From Thermotogaceae bacterium (GTDB taxonomy: Bacteria > Thermotogota > Thermotogae > Thermotogales > Thermotogaceae), in contig JALWSA010000057.1 in NCBI GenBank assembly GCA_026993805.1, forward strand, positions 1-57,777: DNA of 57,777 nt, written 5' to 3'. The position numbers and the translations under genes are program-made. Position 1 is the stretch's first letter; each line of letters opens with the position of its first letter. Under the pieces are notes generated by a model. That model was given only the letters and a program-made list of their open reading frames with translations, was not told the DNA's origin and ran no database searches. Below, piece after piece: positions 19,070 through 27,316 of the stretch.

Positions 19070-20407
19070 TTGAAATACGACATCTTGATAATAGGTGGAG
19101 TTGCTGCGGGAACGAGTGCGGGAGCTGCGGCGAAAAGGCAAGACTCTTCTCTGTCCGTTTTGCTCGTCCAGAAAGAAAAGTACATCTCTTACGGCGGCTG
19201 CGGCCTTCCATATTATGTCGAAGGGATAGTTGACACCATAGACAAAGTTATAGAGTTCACGCCCGAGAAGTTCAGGGAGAAGAAGGGGGTTGAAGTTTTA
19301 ACACTTCATGAAGTGGAGCAGGTCGATTTCGAAAAGAAGATCGCGAAGGTAAGAAGCCTTGAGAGCGGCGAAGTTTTCGAAGTCGAATATGGAAAACTGG
19401 TCATATCTACAGGAGCTTCGGCCGTTCTTCCGCCTTTTGCAAAGCTTGATGATGAAAGGATCTTCACTATAAGGAATCCCGAAGATGCTATGAGAATAAG
19501 GAATTTCCTTGAAAGCAAACGCCCGAAAACGGCTGTGGTAATAGGTGGCGGGTACATAGGGCTTGAGATGAGCGAAGCGATAGCCGCTTATGGAACGAAA
19601 GTGACGATAGTAGAAGCACTCGACCACCTTCTTGGAAACGCTATGCCCGAGATAAATGGTGTCATAGTAGAAGGTCTCAAATCAAGCGGCGTTGAAGTCC
19701 TTCTGGAGACGGTGGTAAAAGAGATAGAGCCCGGAGAGAAGATAAAGGTTAAAACGAGCAAAGGTGACATTGAAGCTGACATGGTGCTCGTTGCCGTGGG
19801 TGTGAAGCCAAACACGGAGATATTCACGGGTCTTGAGCTTTCAGTCAAGGGTGCAATCAGGGTGGATGAGCTTTCGAGGACGAATATTTCCGATGTTTTC
19901 GCTGCCGGAGACTGCGCGACGGCAAAGCATGTTATAACCGGAGACGATGTTTACATCCCGCTCGGAACGACGGCGAACAAGCAGGGAAGGGTTGCAGGAA
20001 GGGTTGCAGCAGGCGGAATAGACCGATTTCCGGGAGTGGTTGGTTCTTCTGTGACGAAGATCTTTGACATGGAGTTCGCAAGAACGGGACTTTCCGAGCA
20101 GGAAGCTAAAAGAGCGGGTTTTGACGCATCTCATGTTTTCATAAAGTCGAGGAGTAAGGCCGGCTATTACCCGTCAACGGCCCCTATATACATAGCGCTC
20201 GTTTTTGATAAGAAGACCGGGAGAGTTCTTGGAGCCCAGATAGTCGGAAAGGAAGTTCACAGAAGAATAGATGTCGTGGCAGCTGCGATATACGGAAGGC
20301 TCACGGTTATGGATATCGGATACATGGACCTGGCATACGCACCGCCGTTCTCACCGGTTTGGGATCCAATTCTGATAGCGGGGAATGTTGCGAGGAGGGA
20401 GCTCTGA
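19070..20407 (+). CDS. CoA-disulfide reductase / NADH oxidase-type flavoprotein
   Basis: 445 residues. N-terminal FAD fold ('YDILIIGGVAAGTSAG'), redox cysteine C44 in 'SYGGCGLPYY', NAD(P) fold 'AVVIGGGYIGLEMSEA', a second FAD motif 'DVFAAGDCAT', then the dimerisation domain. The single cysteine in this context marks the CoA-disulfide reductase/Nox group, which reduces CoA disulfide, polysulfide or oxygen with NAD(P)H. No rhodanese domain is fused. TTG 19070 is the best start (GGGAGGGA at 19056-19063); an upstream ATG at 19049 lies before that site. One base separates its stop from the next GTG start. Confidence 0.88.
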   Translation: MKYDILIIGGVAAGTSAGAAAKRQDSSLSVLLVQKEKYISYGGCGLPYYVEGIVDTIDKVIEFTPEKFREKKGVEVLTLHEVEQVDFEKKIAKVRSLESGEVFEVEYGKLVISTGASAVLPPFAKLDDERIFTIRNPEDAMRIRNFLESKRPKTAVVIGGGYIGLEMSEAIAAYGTKVTIVEALDHLLGNAMPEINGVIVEGLKSSGVEVLLETVVKEIEPGEKIKVKTSKGDIEADMVLVAVGVKPNTEIFTGLELSVKGAIRVDELSRTNISDVFAAGDCATAKHVITGDDVYIPLGTTANKQGRVAGRVAAGGIDRFPGVVGSSVTKIFDMEFARTGLSEQEAKRAGFDASHVFIKSRSKAGYYPSTAPIYIALVFDKKTGRVLGAQIVGKEVHRRIDVVAAAIYGRLTVMDIGYMDLAYAPPFSPVWDPILIAGNVARREL

Positions 20408-21280
20408 GTGAAGAAGGGTCGTGTTGGAGGTCAGGCAGTTATAGAAGGAGTTTTGATGCTTGGGAAAAGGGCGGTTATTGCGGTTAGAAGGGAAGATGGA
20501 CAGATAGTCGTGGAAGAGATGGGGAAGCTGAAAAGCGGATTCTGGAAGAAAATTCCCTTCGTCAGGGGGATATTTAACCTTTATTATTCGCTCCTTTTCG
20601 GTATCAAGGCTTTGAACAGATCTGCGGAGATCGCCTACAACGAGGAGATGAAAAAGGGAGAAGGGATTTTTGCAATATTTATGGCAGTACTTCTGGCGGT
20701 TGGGCTCTTTTTCATCCTTCCCATGTTTCTGACGAGCCTTCTTAAGGGCCTGAGATCTAACGAATTTCTCTTTTCGCTTGTAGAAGGCTTCATAAGAATA
20801 GGAATATTCCTTGCATATGTCTGGACACTTTCTTTGTTCAAGGAGATAAAAAGGATCTTTCAATACCATGGTGCTGAGCACAAAACGATAAACGCTTATG
20901 AGGCAGGGCTTGAGCTGACCGCAGATGAGGTCTCAAAATGTAGCAGGATACATCCAAGATGCGGAACGAATTTTCTCATGATATTTCTCATAGCTTCTGT
21001 GTTCGTTTTCAGCTTTCTTTCGCTCTTTTTCAAGCCGACCCTTACATATAGGCTTGTATCGAGAGTAGTGATGATTCCGGTGATAGCTTCCCTGTCTTAC
21101 GAGATATTGGTCGGGCTTTCTCTTTTGCCAGATGCAGTTATGAAAGCTTTGGCTTTTCCGGGGCTTTTGCTACAGTTTTTGACAACATCAGAGCCGGATA
21201 GGTCTCAAATAGAAGTAGCCATAAAGGCCTTGGAAGGTGCGCTTGAGGGTGAGGGCGAGGAAGCTGATATAATGGCGTGA
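20408..21280 (+). CDS. DUF1385 family membrane protein (YqhQ-like)
   Basis: 290 residues. The family's opening 'GGQAVIEGVLMLGKR' and central 'YHGAEHKTINAYEAG' and 'SRIHPRCGTNFLM' motifs are present, with about four hydrophobic segments between residues 90 and 240. The function is not established; the conserved H-x-x-E-H and R-x-H-P-R-C-G-T residues look catalytic or metal binding. GTG start directly after the flavoprotein stop. The sequence TGATATAAT close to its end (21265-21273) could serve as a promoter for the next gene. Confidence 0.85.
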   Translation: MKKGRVGGQAVIEGVLMLGKRAVIAVRREDGQIVVEEMGKLKSGFWKKIPFVRGIFNLYYSLLFGIKALNRSAEIAYNEEMKKGEGIFAIFMAVLLAVGLFFILPMFLTSLLKGLRSNEFLFSLVEGFIRIGIFLAYVWTLSLFKEIKRIFQYHGAEHKTINAYEAGLELTADEVSKCSRIHPRCGTNFLMIFLIASVFVFSFLSLFFKPTLTYRLVSRVVMIPVIASLSYEILVGLSLLPDAVMKALAFPGLLLQFLTTSEPDRSQIEVAIKALEGALEGEGEEADIMA

Positions 21281-21744
21281 TGGGTATGAAGGTGCTGTGC
21301 ATCGTTGGAAAGAGTCTCTTTCAACCGTTTAAGGCGGCTCTTGTGCTGGGGAATGTCGAAGAAGCTCTGGCGTTTTTGAAAAGAAACGATTACAAGGGGG
21401 AAGAAATAAGGGTTTTAGAAGCAATAGACGAAAGATTCGGGGTTCAAAGAGCAGTTTTTTTGACAATTGATGACGAAAGAGAAAGGTTCATGACGGAAGT
21501 TAGGAAGGAATATTTCAGGGAAAGGTTTGAGGTTGCAGTAGAAAAGCTCTCATTTAATCCAAAGAGAGTCGACGAGCGAGCGGCAAAAGAGCTTTACGAG
21601 ATTTTTGGGAGATACTCAGATCACATTTTGGCGGCAGGGTGTCAGGACAAGCCTTTGTCGAACATAGCTGTATGGGCGGCAGTCAAAAGAGGAATGAAGG
21701 TGGCTTTGATGGGACATAACGGCACGGCGTTTATATTGGAGTAG
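21277..21744 (+). CDS. Unknown conserved-looking protein
   Basis: 155 residues; no family recognised. It opens with a strand 'MKVLCIVGK' and alternates short strands and helices, ending 'DHILAAGCQDKPLSNIAVW' then 'GMKVALMGHNGTAFILE', a Rossmann-like or PIN/NYN-like alternation, but no catalytic set can be named. No signal peptide or membrane segment. Possible starts are GTG 21277 (overlapping the DUF1385 stop), ATG 21280 and ATG 21286; none has a clear Shine-Dalgarno. Coupling to the upstream gene or a leaderless message from the TGATATAAT element would each explain that. Confidence 0.65.
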   Translation: MMGMKVLCIVGKSLFQPFKAALVLGNVEEALAFLKRNDYKGEEIRVLEAIDERFGVQRAVFLTIDDERERFMTEVRKEYFRERFEVAVEKLSFNPKRVDERAAKELYEIFGRYSDHILAAGCQDKPLSNIAVWAAVKRGMKVALMGHNGTAFILE

Positions 21745-21773
21745 ATAACACTGCGATGGAAGGAGGTGAGGTC

Positions 21774-22016
21774 ATGCCATTTTACAGGTATGTGTGTAAG
21801 AATTGTGGACATGAAAAGGTGATTATGCACTCCATGAATGAATCTCCTAATGTAGTTTGTGATGTCTGCGGGGCTCCCATGAAGAAAGCGGTTGGAAGAG
21901 TAGGGATTGTCTTTAAGGGAAGCGGCTTTTATATAACAGATTCGAGGAAAGGGAATGGGAAATCCTCGAACAGCGGAAATTCTGAGACTAAGAAAGAGGA
22001 GAAGAAAGCAAGCTGA
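21774..22016 (+). CDS. FmdB-family zinc-ribbon protein
   Basis: 80 residues. The first 45 residues are the FmdB zinc ribbon with ligand pairs 'CKNCG' and 'CDVCG' and the usual 'MPFYRYVCKNCGHE' opening; 'GIVFKGSGFYITDSR' is the standard family ending, followed by a serine/lysine-rich tail. Its role is not established; zinc binding and a regulatory function are the usual guess. ATG 21774 is chosen for the strong AGGAGGTGAG at 21761-21770. A perfect palindromic terminator starts three bases after the stop. Confidence 0.88.
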   Translation: MPFYRYVCKNCGHEKVIMHSMNESPNVVCDVCGAPMKKAVGRVGIVFKGSGFYITDSRKGNGKSSNSGNSETKKEEKKAS

Positions 22017-22018
22017 TT

Positions 22019-22048
22019 CCCCACCATATGGTGGGGTTTTGTAATTTT
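22019..22048 (+). terminator. Rho-independent terminator after the FmdB gene
   Basis: Perfect 18-base palindrome CCCCACCATATGGTGGGG (22019-22036) followed by TTTT and further T-rich sequence. It ends the group that includes disA to the FmdB gene. Confidence 0.85.
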
Positions 22049-22069
22049 TTGAGACCAGGGGTGAGAAGG

Positions 22070-22567
22070 TTGAGGGGGATGAGACTTTACGTTATTTTGA
22101 TTTTGACAGCTTTTTTCTCGGTATTTGCTTTTGCTGGTTCTCAAAGCAGTTTTGAGAGCACGGTTGATGCGAGCATAACGATGCTCAACAACAGAGTGAG
22201 TGCCGTCATGGGTTATATTGAAGGAAGGTTGGCGGAGCTTGAAGATACGGTGGATAGGAAGCTCTATGGTGTGGAGAGAAGGGTTGAAAACCTGGAAAAA
22301 GGACTTGAAGTGGTGAATAAGATCATAACCGGGCTTAACGATACTTTAAAAACGGTATATCAGAATCAAGTTTCCATAACAGCCCTTGTTAAAAAGATCG
22401 CCGAGAAGCTGCAGGATTTGGAGAGGATTTCATTGGAGAACAAGAAGGAGATTGATTCACTTAAGAATGATAAGGAGAAGGAATATGACCGTTTGCTTAT
22501 TTACACTTCGCTGGCTGTATCGGCTCTTAACACATTGCTGATTTTGCTCGTGATTTACTTTAAGTGA
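22070..22567 (+). CDS. Secreted coiled-coil protein with C-terminal membrane helix, no SLH domain
   Basis: 165 residues from TTG 22070, which has GGGGTGAGAAGG in front; ATG 22079 is in frame but its GAGGGGG is too close. An N-terminal signal peptide ('MRLYVILILTAFFSVFAFAG') is followed by about 110 residues of heptad-like coiled coil ('VERRVENLEKGLEVVNKII') and a final membrane helix ('LLIYTSLAVSALNTLLILL'). The order matches the SLH rod proteins at 31.8-34.9 kb minus the SLH domain, so it may be a shorter periplasmic spacer or an assembly partner. No enzymatic motifs. It converges on dprA with one base between stops. Confidence 0.75.
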   Translation: MRGMRLYVILILTAFFSVFAFAGSQSSFESTVDASITMLNNRVSAVMGYIEGRLAELEDTVDRKLYGVERRVENLEKGLEVVNKIITGLNDTLKTVYQNQVSITALVKKIAEKLQDLERISLENKKEIDSLKNDKEKEYDRLLIYTSLAVSALNTLLILLVIYFK

Positions 22568-22568
22568 C

Positions 22569-23573
22569 TCATTTCAAGACATAGTATTTGCCGTTATCAC
22601 TGAGTATTTTGCCCTCGAGCTCAAGTTCTGATAGCTTGATGAGTATGTCTTTCAGAGGCAAGTTCAGTCTTTCCGCGATTTCTTCCGCTCCCAAACTTTC
22701 GTTTTGGAGTATTTTGATTATTGGATCTGAGGTTTCTTCGATTTGGTTTTCAAGGGTTTTGCCGTAATATTCCAGAATATCCGAGGGATGTGTTACCAAC
22801 AAGGCACCTTGTTTTATAAGCCAGTTGTTACCTTCCGAATTTTTTCTCCATACATCCCATGGAAGAGCGAATACGTCTCTTCCATTTTCTGCAGCGTGTT
22901 TTGCGGTAATGAGAGAACCGCTCTTGATAGGGGCTTCAACGACGAGACATCCAATGCCCAGAGTTGCCATAATGTAGTTTCTTTCAACGAATCTGTGCTT
23001 TTTCGCGCCTTCTCCTAAAGGATATGTACTTATCACCGCACCGCTCTTTAAGATTCTTCTATAAAGCGCTTCGTTTGATTTTGGAGTTGGAACATCGACG
23101 CCGCTTGCGAGCACGGCAATGGTGGTTCCACTTTCCAGAGCTCCTTCATGCGCTGCTGAGTCTATTCCGAAAGCCAAACCGCTGACTATAACGAAATGTT
23201 TTGCAAGTTCTTTGGCGAAGTCTTTAGCAAGTTGCAAACCATATTTGCCAGCTCTTCTCGTTCCCACGATGGTGAAGGCTTCTTCTTTTAAAACTTGACA
23301 GTTTCCAGCACAGAAAAACGCTGGAGGAGGGTTTATAGAGTTGCGAAGACTTTCGGGATAAAGGTCGTCCCAGTAGGTTATGAGCTGGACTTGGTTTTCA
23401 TTCATTCTCGATCGTTGATCTTGTATATGACTTTCTATTCGCGCCAAAAGCACTTTTCTCTTCTCATCGGGAATGAGACACTCAAGATCGAACTTGCATT
23501 TCTCGAAGTCTTGAACTGAGCGGTTTAGAAGGTAATAGAGGGAGTGTATCAAGAGCGGATCCGACCTTGCCAT
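22569..23573 (-). CDS. dprA: DNA processing protein DprA
   Basis: 334 residues. The extended Rossmann domain shows 'FTIVGTRRAGKYGLQLA', 'VSGLAFGIDSAAHEGAL', 'VLASGVDVPTPKSN' and 'EAPIKSGSLITAKHAAENG', all diagnostic of DprA/Smf; a DprA-type winged helix closes the protein. It binds incoming single-stranded DNA and loads RecA during natural transformation. ATG start with GGAGAAG upstream, two bases after the apbE stop. It is the last gene of the PFK-led minus-strand run. Confidence 0.95.
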   Translation of the reverse strand: MARSDPLLIHSLYYLLNRSVQDFEKCKFDLECLIPDEKRKVLLARIESHIQDQRSRMNENQVQLITYWDDLYPESLRNSINPPPAFFCAGNCQVLKEEAFTIVGTRRAGKYGLQLAKDFAKELAKHFVIVSGLAFGIDSAAHEGALESGTTIAVLASGVDVPTPKSNEALYRRILKSGAVISTYPLGEGAKKHRFVERNYIMATLGIGCLVVEAPIKSGSLITAKHAAENGRDVFALPWDVWRKNSEGNNWLIKQGALLVTHPSDILEYYGKTLENQIEETSDPIIKILQNESLGAEEIAERLNLPLKDILIKLSELELEGKILSDNGKYYVLK

Positions 23574-23575
23574 GT

Positions 23576-24634
23576 TTACTTCTCCTTTTCGAAAGAGCTG
23601 AAACCCTCACTTTTAACTGTTTTTCCGCCATCGAGAACCATGAATACCTGACCGCCAAGCTCGGGGAATTTCAGAAGAACGAATCTGTAGTCTTTCCCTA
23701 AGACGAATCCGGCTGTCGAGAGAACATCTGCCGTAACGGCATCTTTTGCCACAACGGTGACGCTCCATACGCCTCTTGCTGGTTTGCCGGTTTTCGGGTC
23801 CATGATGTGATGATACCTTACACCGTCAATAATGAAGTATCTTTCATAGTCTCCAGAAGTTGCTACAGCACCTTCTTTGAGGTATATCATGTCGACTATG
23901 CCCTCGCCGCGTGGATTCTTAATCCCTATGGTCCAACAGCTTGTGCCAAACTTCGGACCGATTATTCTTATATCTCCGCCGGCATCTATGAAACCAGTGG
24001 CATTCTTATCCACGGCCTTGATCTTTTTGTAAGCCCTTTCGAGCGCGTATCCTTTGACCATTCCACCCAAATCTATCCATGCACCGTCTTTCATGTAAAC
24101 TCTGGAATTTTTTGAGTCGATTACTATTTTATCGTAGCCAGATCTTTTAAGTTCTCTCTCTATTTCATAGTCGCTTGGTACGTGGAGTTCAGAGGCATTT
24201 TTAGAGGAGAACTCGTCGAACCCCCAGAGTCTTATGATTCTCCCAAGTGCGGGGTCGAAAGCTCCTTCAGTACTCTTTGCAAAACCTATTGCTGCTTTTA
24301 TAAGCCCGAGTGTTTCTTCATCGACTTCTGTCCATGTGGATGAGTGGTTTATCTTGTAAAGGATGCTCCCGGGTCTGTATGGATCGTACTTTTGGTCCAG
24401 TCTTCTGAACTCTTCTATTGCCATCTGAGCCAAGATCTTGGAAGGCATTTTGTCACCGGCCACATATACTCTAACTCGTGTCCCCATCACAAACTCTGTG
24501 AGTTCGTAATACACTCCCCTCGTTTTTCCAAGTACAATGTAGAGTAGAATGGAAAGAACTAACAGGAGAGAAGCGGCAGAGATAAGGAGGATCTTTCTGG
24601 TCCTCAGAAAATCCTTGCGATCTGAAAACCGCAT
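23576..24634 (-). CDS. apbE: FAD:protein FMN transferase ApbE
   Basis: 352 residues. One N-terminal membrane anchor without a lipobox ('ILLISAASLLLVLSILLYIV'), then the ApbE domain with 'DPYRPGSILYKIN', 'DLGGMVKGYALERA', 'FIDAGGDIRIIG' and the metal-binding 'HHIMDPKTGKPA' and 'VTADVLSTAGFVLG'. The enzyme attaches FMN by a phosphoester bond to threonines of exported proteins such as RnfG/RnfD or NqrB/C; no such target is in the window. ATG 24634 has AGGTAGGTG six bases upstream; GTG 24643 is the alternative. Its start overlaps the end of the radical SAM gene by 31 bases. Confidence 0.93.
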   Translation of the reverse strand: MRFSDRKDFLRTRKILLISAASLLLVLSILLYIVLGKTRGVYYELTEFVMGTRVRVYVAGDKMPSKILAQMAIEEFRRLDQKYDPYRPGSILYKINHSSTWTEVDEETLGLIKAAIGFAKSTEGAFDPALGRIIRLWGFDEFSSKNASELHVPSDYEIERELKRSGYDKIVIDSKNSRVYMKDGAWIDLGGMVKGYALERAYKKIKAVDKNATGFIDAGGDIRIIGPKFGTSCWTIGIKNPRGEGIVDMIYLKEGAVATSGDYERYFIIDGVRYHHIMDPKTGKPARGVWSVTVVAKDAVTADVLSTAGFVLGKDYRFVLLKFPELGGQVFMVLDGGKTVKSEGFSSFEKEK

Positions 24635-25596
24635 TTGCTGCACCTACCTTCCTCGTCCATTCCTGAGGTATCCACAGTGTATCCATGCCTTCGAATCACA
24701 ACATTACCGCATTTAGGACATACTGTGGTCTCGTATTTTGGATCCCAAAGATTTCCTATATAAACGAAATGCAGGTATTTTTTGGCAACTTCGTATACTT
24801 TTTGGAGCGTTTCAATTGGCGTTGGTGGAATGGTGTATTTGTAATGGGGGAAATACCTACTGAGGTGAAGCGGTATATCCTCGCTGATAGAAGCCAGCCA
24901 TTTGAATTCTTCTTCAAGTTCCTCCATGTTGTCGTTCTTACCGGGGATAATAAGAGTGGTGACTTCTACATGTACACCGGCTTTGTAAGCCAGTTCTATA
25001 GTTCTCATGACCACTTCTTTTTTACCGCCGATTTCCTTTAGATAAAACTCGTCGTTCCAACCTTTGAGATCTATGTTCATGGCGTGGATAGATTGGAGAA
25101 GCAGTTTCAATGGGTCTTCTTCGATGTATCCGTTTGTCACGAGGACGTTGTACAAACCTTCTTTTGAGGCGATTCTCGCGGTATCCAAAACGAATTCAAA
25201 CCATATTACGGGTTCGTTGTAAGTGTAAGCTATTCCCTTGGAACCCCTTTCTACTGCTATTCTGACGAGCTGCTCTGGGGTGACGCGTCTCGTTGGTGCC
25301 ATCTCGTGGGCTATTTCCCAATTCTGACAGAATGGACACCTCAGGTTGCATCCTACTGTGCTGACAGACAGAATCTTATCACCAGGGTTGAAATGAAAGA
25401 GTGGCTTTTTCTCAATGGGATCCATGGCTATGGCACTGACTTCACCGTAGTTCAGTGTGACGAGTATTCCGTTTTCGTTTACCCTGACCTTGCAGAGGCC
25501 AGCTTGGCCAGGTTTCAACACACATTTATGAGGGCATAACGTGCACCTCACGGTTTTTTCGTCGATGTTTTCAAATTGCAAAGCCATTTTCTTCAT
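24604..25596 (-). CDS. amrS: AmmeMemoRadiSam-type radical SAM enzyme (AmrS)
   Basis: 330 residues. Radical SAM cluster motif C-x3-C-x2-C ('CNLRCPFC') near residue 75, an N-terminal 'CTLCPHKC'/'AGLCKVR' pair typical of this subgroup, 'GIAYTYNEPVIWFEF', and a C-terminal zinc-ribbon-like 'CPKCG'/'CSKCG'. The family travels with AMMECR1 and Memo proteins; its substrate is unsettled, although it was long annotated as a pyruvate formate-lyase activase homologue. AMMECR1 lies 11 bases upstream, whereas Memo is absent here. ATG start with GAGGTGATTTACG upstream. Confidence 0.9.
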   Translation of the reverse strand: MKKMALQFENIDEKTVRCTLCPHKCVLKPGQAGLCKVRVNENGILVTLNYGEVSAIAMDPIEKKPLFHFNPGDKILSVSTVGCNLRCPFCQNWEIAHEMAPTRRVTPEQLVRIAVERGSKGIAYTYNEPVIWFEFVLDTARIASKEGLYNVLVTNGYIEEDPLKLLLQSIHAMNIDLKGWNDEFYLKEIGGKKEVVMRTIELAYKAGVHVEVTTLIIPGKNDNMEELEEEFKWLASISEDIPLHLSRYFPHYKYTIPPTPIETLQKVYEVAKKYLHFVYIGNLWDPKYETTVCPKCGNVVIRRHGYTVDTSGMDEEGRCSKCGFQIARIF

Positions 25597-25607
25597 CGTA
25601 AATCACC

Positions 25608-26144
25608 TCAGTGATATCTTTCGACTGTGAATTTGTAAATTATCTCGGGTTTTTCATAAGGGTACATGATGCCGGCTTTCCAGCAAGCGATTCTTATCTG
25701 TTCTTCTACATCGTCAACGCCTTCTATATCTGGGAGGAGAAGCCCCCTTCTGTTCCCGCTTACCACGATTATTCCGTATTTTTTAGGGTCCAATTCTTCG
25801 ATTCTTCTGATGGCCACAGGTTCGTGAAGGACGTCTACTGATACAACTATATCGTCTAACTCATTTGGTGTGACTGGAGTGAATCTTGGATCTCTCGTGG
25901 CAGCGGCTATGGCGTTTTCTCTTATCTCGAGAGCCAGATTTTCCTGCGTTGGCAAGAAAGTTCCAATGCAGCCACGCAGGCTGCCATCCAGCTTGTGAAG
26001 AGTTACAAAAGCCCCTGCTTTTCTTTCGAAAAGCTCCTTAGGTAGCCTCGGATGAGGCTCTATTCTCTTTCCGTGTTTGATGTAGTTCTCTATAACCTCT
26101 ATTGCCCATTTAACGTACGGATGCTCTCCTTTCAGCGTTATCAC
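25608..26144 (-). CDS. amrA: AMMECR1-domain protein (AmmeMemoRadiSam system protein A)
   Basis: 178 residues covering the whole AMMECR1 domain. The family core 'GAFVTLHKLDGSLRGCIG' with the invariant L-R-G-C-I-G is followed by 'AATRDPRFTPVTPNEL' and 'YGIIVVSGNRRGLLLPDI'. Biochemical role unknown; genomic linkage to the radical SAM enzyme is the main clue. Start is ambiguous: GTG 26144 sits next to the upstream gene's stop with a weak ribosome site, while a perfect GAGGTGAT lies four bases before an in-frame CTG at 26135, which would remove three residues. Confidence 0.9.
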   Translation of the reverse strand: MITLKGEHPYVKWAIEVIENYIKHGKRIEPHPRLPKELFERKAGAFVTLHKLDGSLRGCIGTFLPTQENLALEIRENAIAAATRDPRFTPVTPNELDDIVVSVDVLHEPVAIRRIEELDPKKYGIIVVSGNRRGLLLPDIEGVDDVEEQIRIACWKAGIMYPYEKPEIIYKFTVERYH

Positions 26145-26145
26145 C

Positions 26146-27168
26146 TCATCCGAAGAATGTCATTGCGAGTTTGTAGTACTCATAAGGAACGAATTTCTTG
26201 ACGCTTACACCGTATTCAATCGGTATTGAGACTATGTCGTTTCCTTTAAGAGCTACCATCCTTCCAAAATCGCCTTGGATAACGAGCTCCATTGCTTTAA
26301 CCCCATACTTGGTTCCCAAAATCCTGTCGAATGCCGTCGGAGTTCCTCCCCTGAGAAGGTGTCCCAGAACCACTGCACGAGTTTCATACCCGGTCCTCTC
26401 GCTCACAACCTTTGCAAGTACGTGGCCTATTCCACCGAGTTGTATGTGTCCAAACTCATCTGTTCTGGTATCTATCGTTATCTGGGTTTCGAAATCTGTT
26501 GGTTTGAATCCTTCAGCTACTGCTACAACAGCGTATTTCTTTCTCTTCATTCTTCTATCCAATATATGGATGATTTCTTCCAATGTCATGGGAAACTCCG
26601 GTATCAATATCAAGTGTGCTCCAGCGGCCAGCCCTGCTTCTATCGTTATCCATCCTGTGTCTCTGCCCATAAGCTCTACAAATATGATTCTTTCATGTGA
26701 TTTTGCTGTGGAATGAAGCCGGTCTATGGCATCTGCTCCGACGTTAACAGCAGTGTGGAATCCAAATGTGTAATCGGTGTTTGATATGTCGTTGTCTATC
26801 GTCTTTGGCACTCCCACGACATTCAAACCCATGGCGTGATATTTCGCCGCGACTGAAAGCGTGTCATCTCCTCCTATTGCTATAAGTGCATCCAAGCGAA
26901 GTTTCTTGATGTTCTCTAAAACTTTGTCTCTCGTTTCAACGCTCTTGAAAGGATTCGTTCTGCTCGTTCCGAGTATGGTTCCGCCCAGTATGTGGATTCC
27001 CTCTACATCGTCATCTGTGAGTTTCACATACTCCAAATCTATTAGTCCTTTCCAACCATGTTTGATCCCAATGATTTCGATGTCTTTTGGAGCGGACTTT
27101 ACTATACCCCTGATGACTGCGTTTAGACCTGGACAATCTCCACCTCCTGTCAGAATTCCAACACGCAT
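26146..27168 (-). CDS. pfp: Diphosphate-dependent phosphofructokinase (PfkA superfamily)
   Basis: 340 residues. Fructose-6-phosphate site motifs 'TGGGDCPGLNAVIRG', 'PKTIDNDI' (121-128) and 'MGRDTGWIT' are clear. Two residues separate PPi- from ATP-using enzymes: here the nucleotide loop reads GGDDT (99-103), not GGDGS, and K122 precedes TIDND where ATP enzymes have G. Both point to pyrophosphate as phosphoryl donor, as in the enzyme characterised from Thermotoga maritima, making the step reversible. ATG 27168 follows GGGGGTGCGCAAG. It leads the minus-strand run to dprA. Confidence 0.92.
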   Translation of the reverse strand: MRVGILTGGGDCPGLNAVIRGIVKSAPKDIEIIGIKHGWKGLIDLEYVKLTDDDVEGIHILGGTILGTSRTNPFKSVETRDKVLENIKKLRLDALIAIGGDDTLSVAAKYHAMGLNVVGVPKTIDNDISNTDYTFGFHTAVNVGADAIDRLHSTAKSHERIIFVELMGRDTGWITIEAGLAAGAHLILIPEFPMTLEEIIHILDRRMKRKKYAVVAVAEGFKPTDFETQITIDTRTDEFGHIQLGGIGHVLAKVVSERTGYETRAVVLGHLLRGGTPTAFDRILGTKYGVKAMELVIQGDFGRMVALKGNDIVSIPIEYGVSVKKFVPYEYYKLAMTFFG

Positions 27169-27209
27169 CTTGCGCACCCCCAGATGATAGATTTTGCACA
27201 CTGCATGAT

Positions 27210-27218
27210 ATTTTATCA
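27210..27218 (-). promoter_or_regulatory. Extended -10 candidate for the PFK-led operon
   Basis: TGATAAAAT on the minus strand, about 42 bases before the ATG of the phosphofructokinase gene; -35 not obvious (TTTTCC region). Confidence 0.4.
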
Positions 27219-27316
27219 CAAATTCTTAGGAAAAGTTTTTCGTGTCGTATAGAGGATTTTTTGACAAATTGAAGACGGGATTAAGGGTGCCGATAAGAGT
27301 GATGGAGGTGATTGGG

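Noticed and set aside
18343-19185. Minus-strand open frame of 280 codons opposite rtcB
   Set aside because: Antisense to conserved RtcB motifs; no start context or family.
19070-20407. Reading the flavoprotein as a CoA-disulfide reductase-rhodanese fusion
   Set aside because: The protein ends after the dimerisation domain; no rhodanese C-x5-R loop follows.
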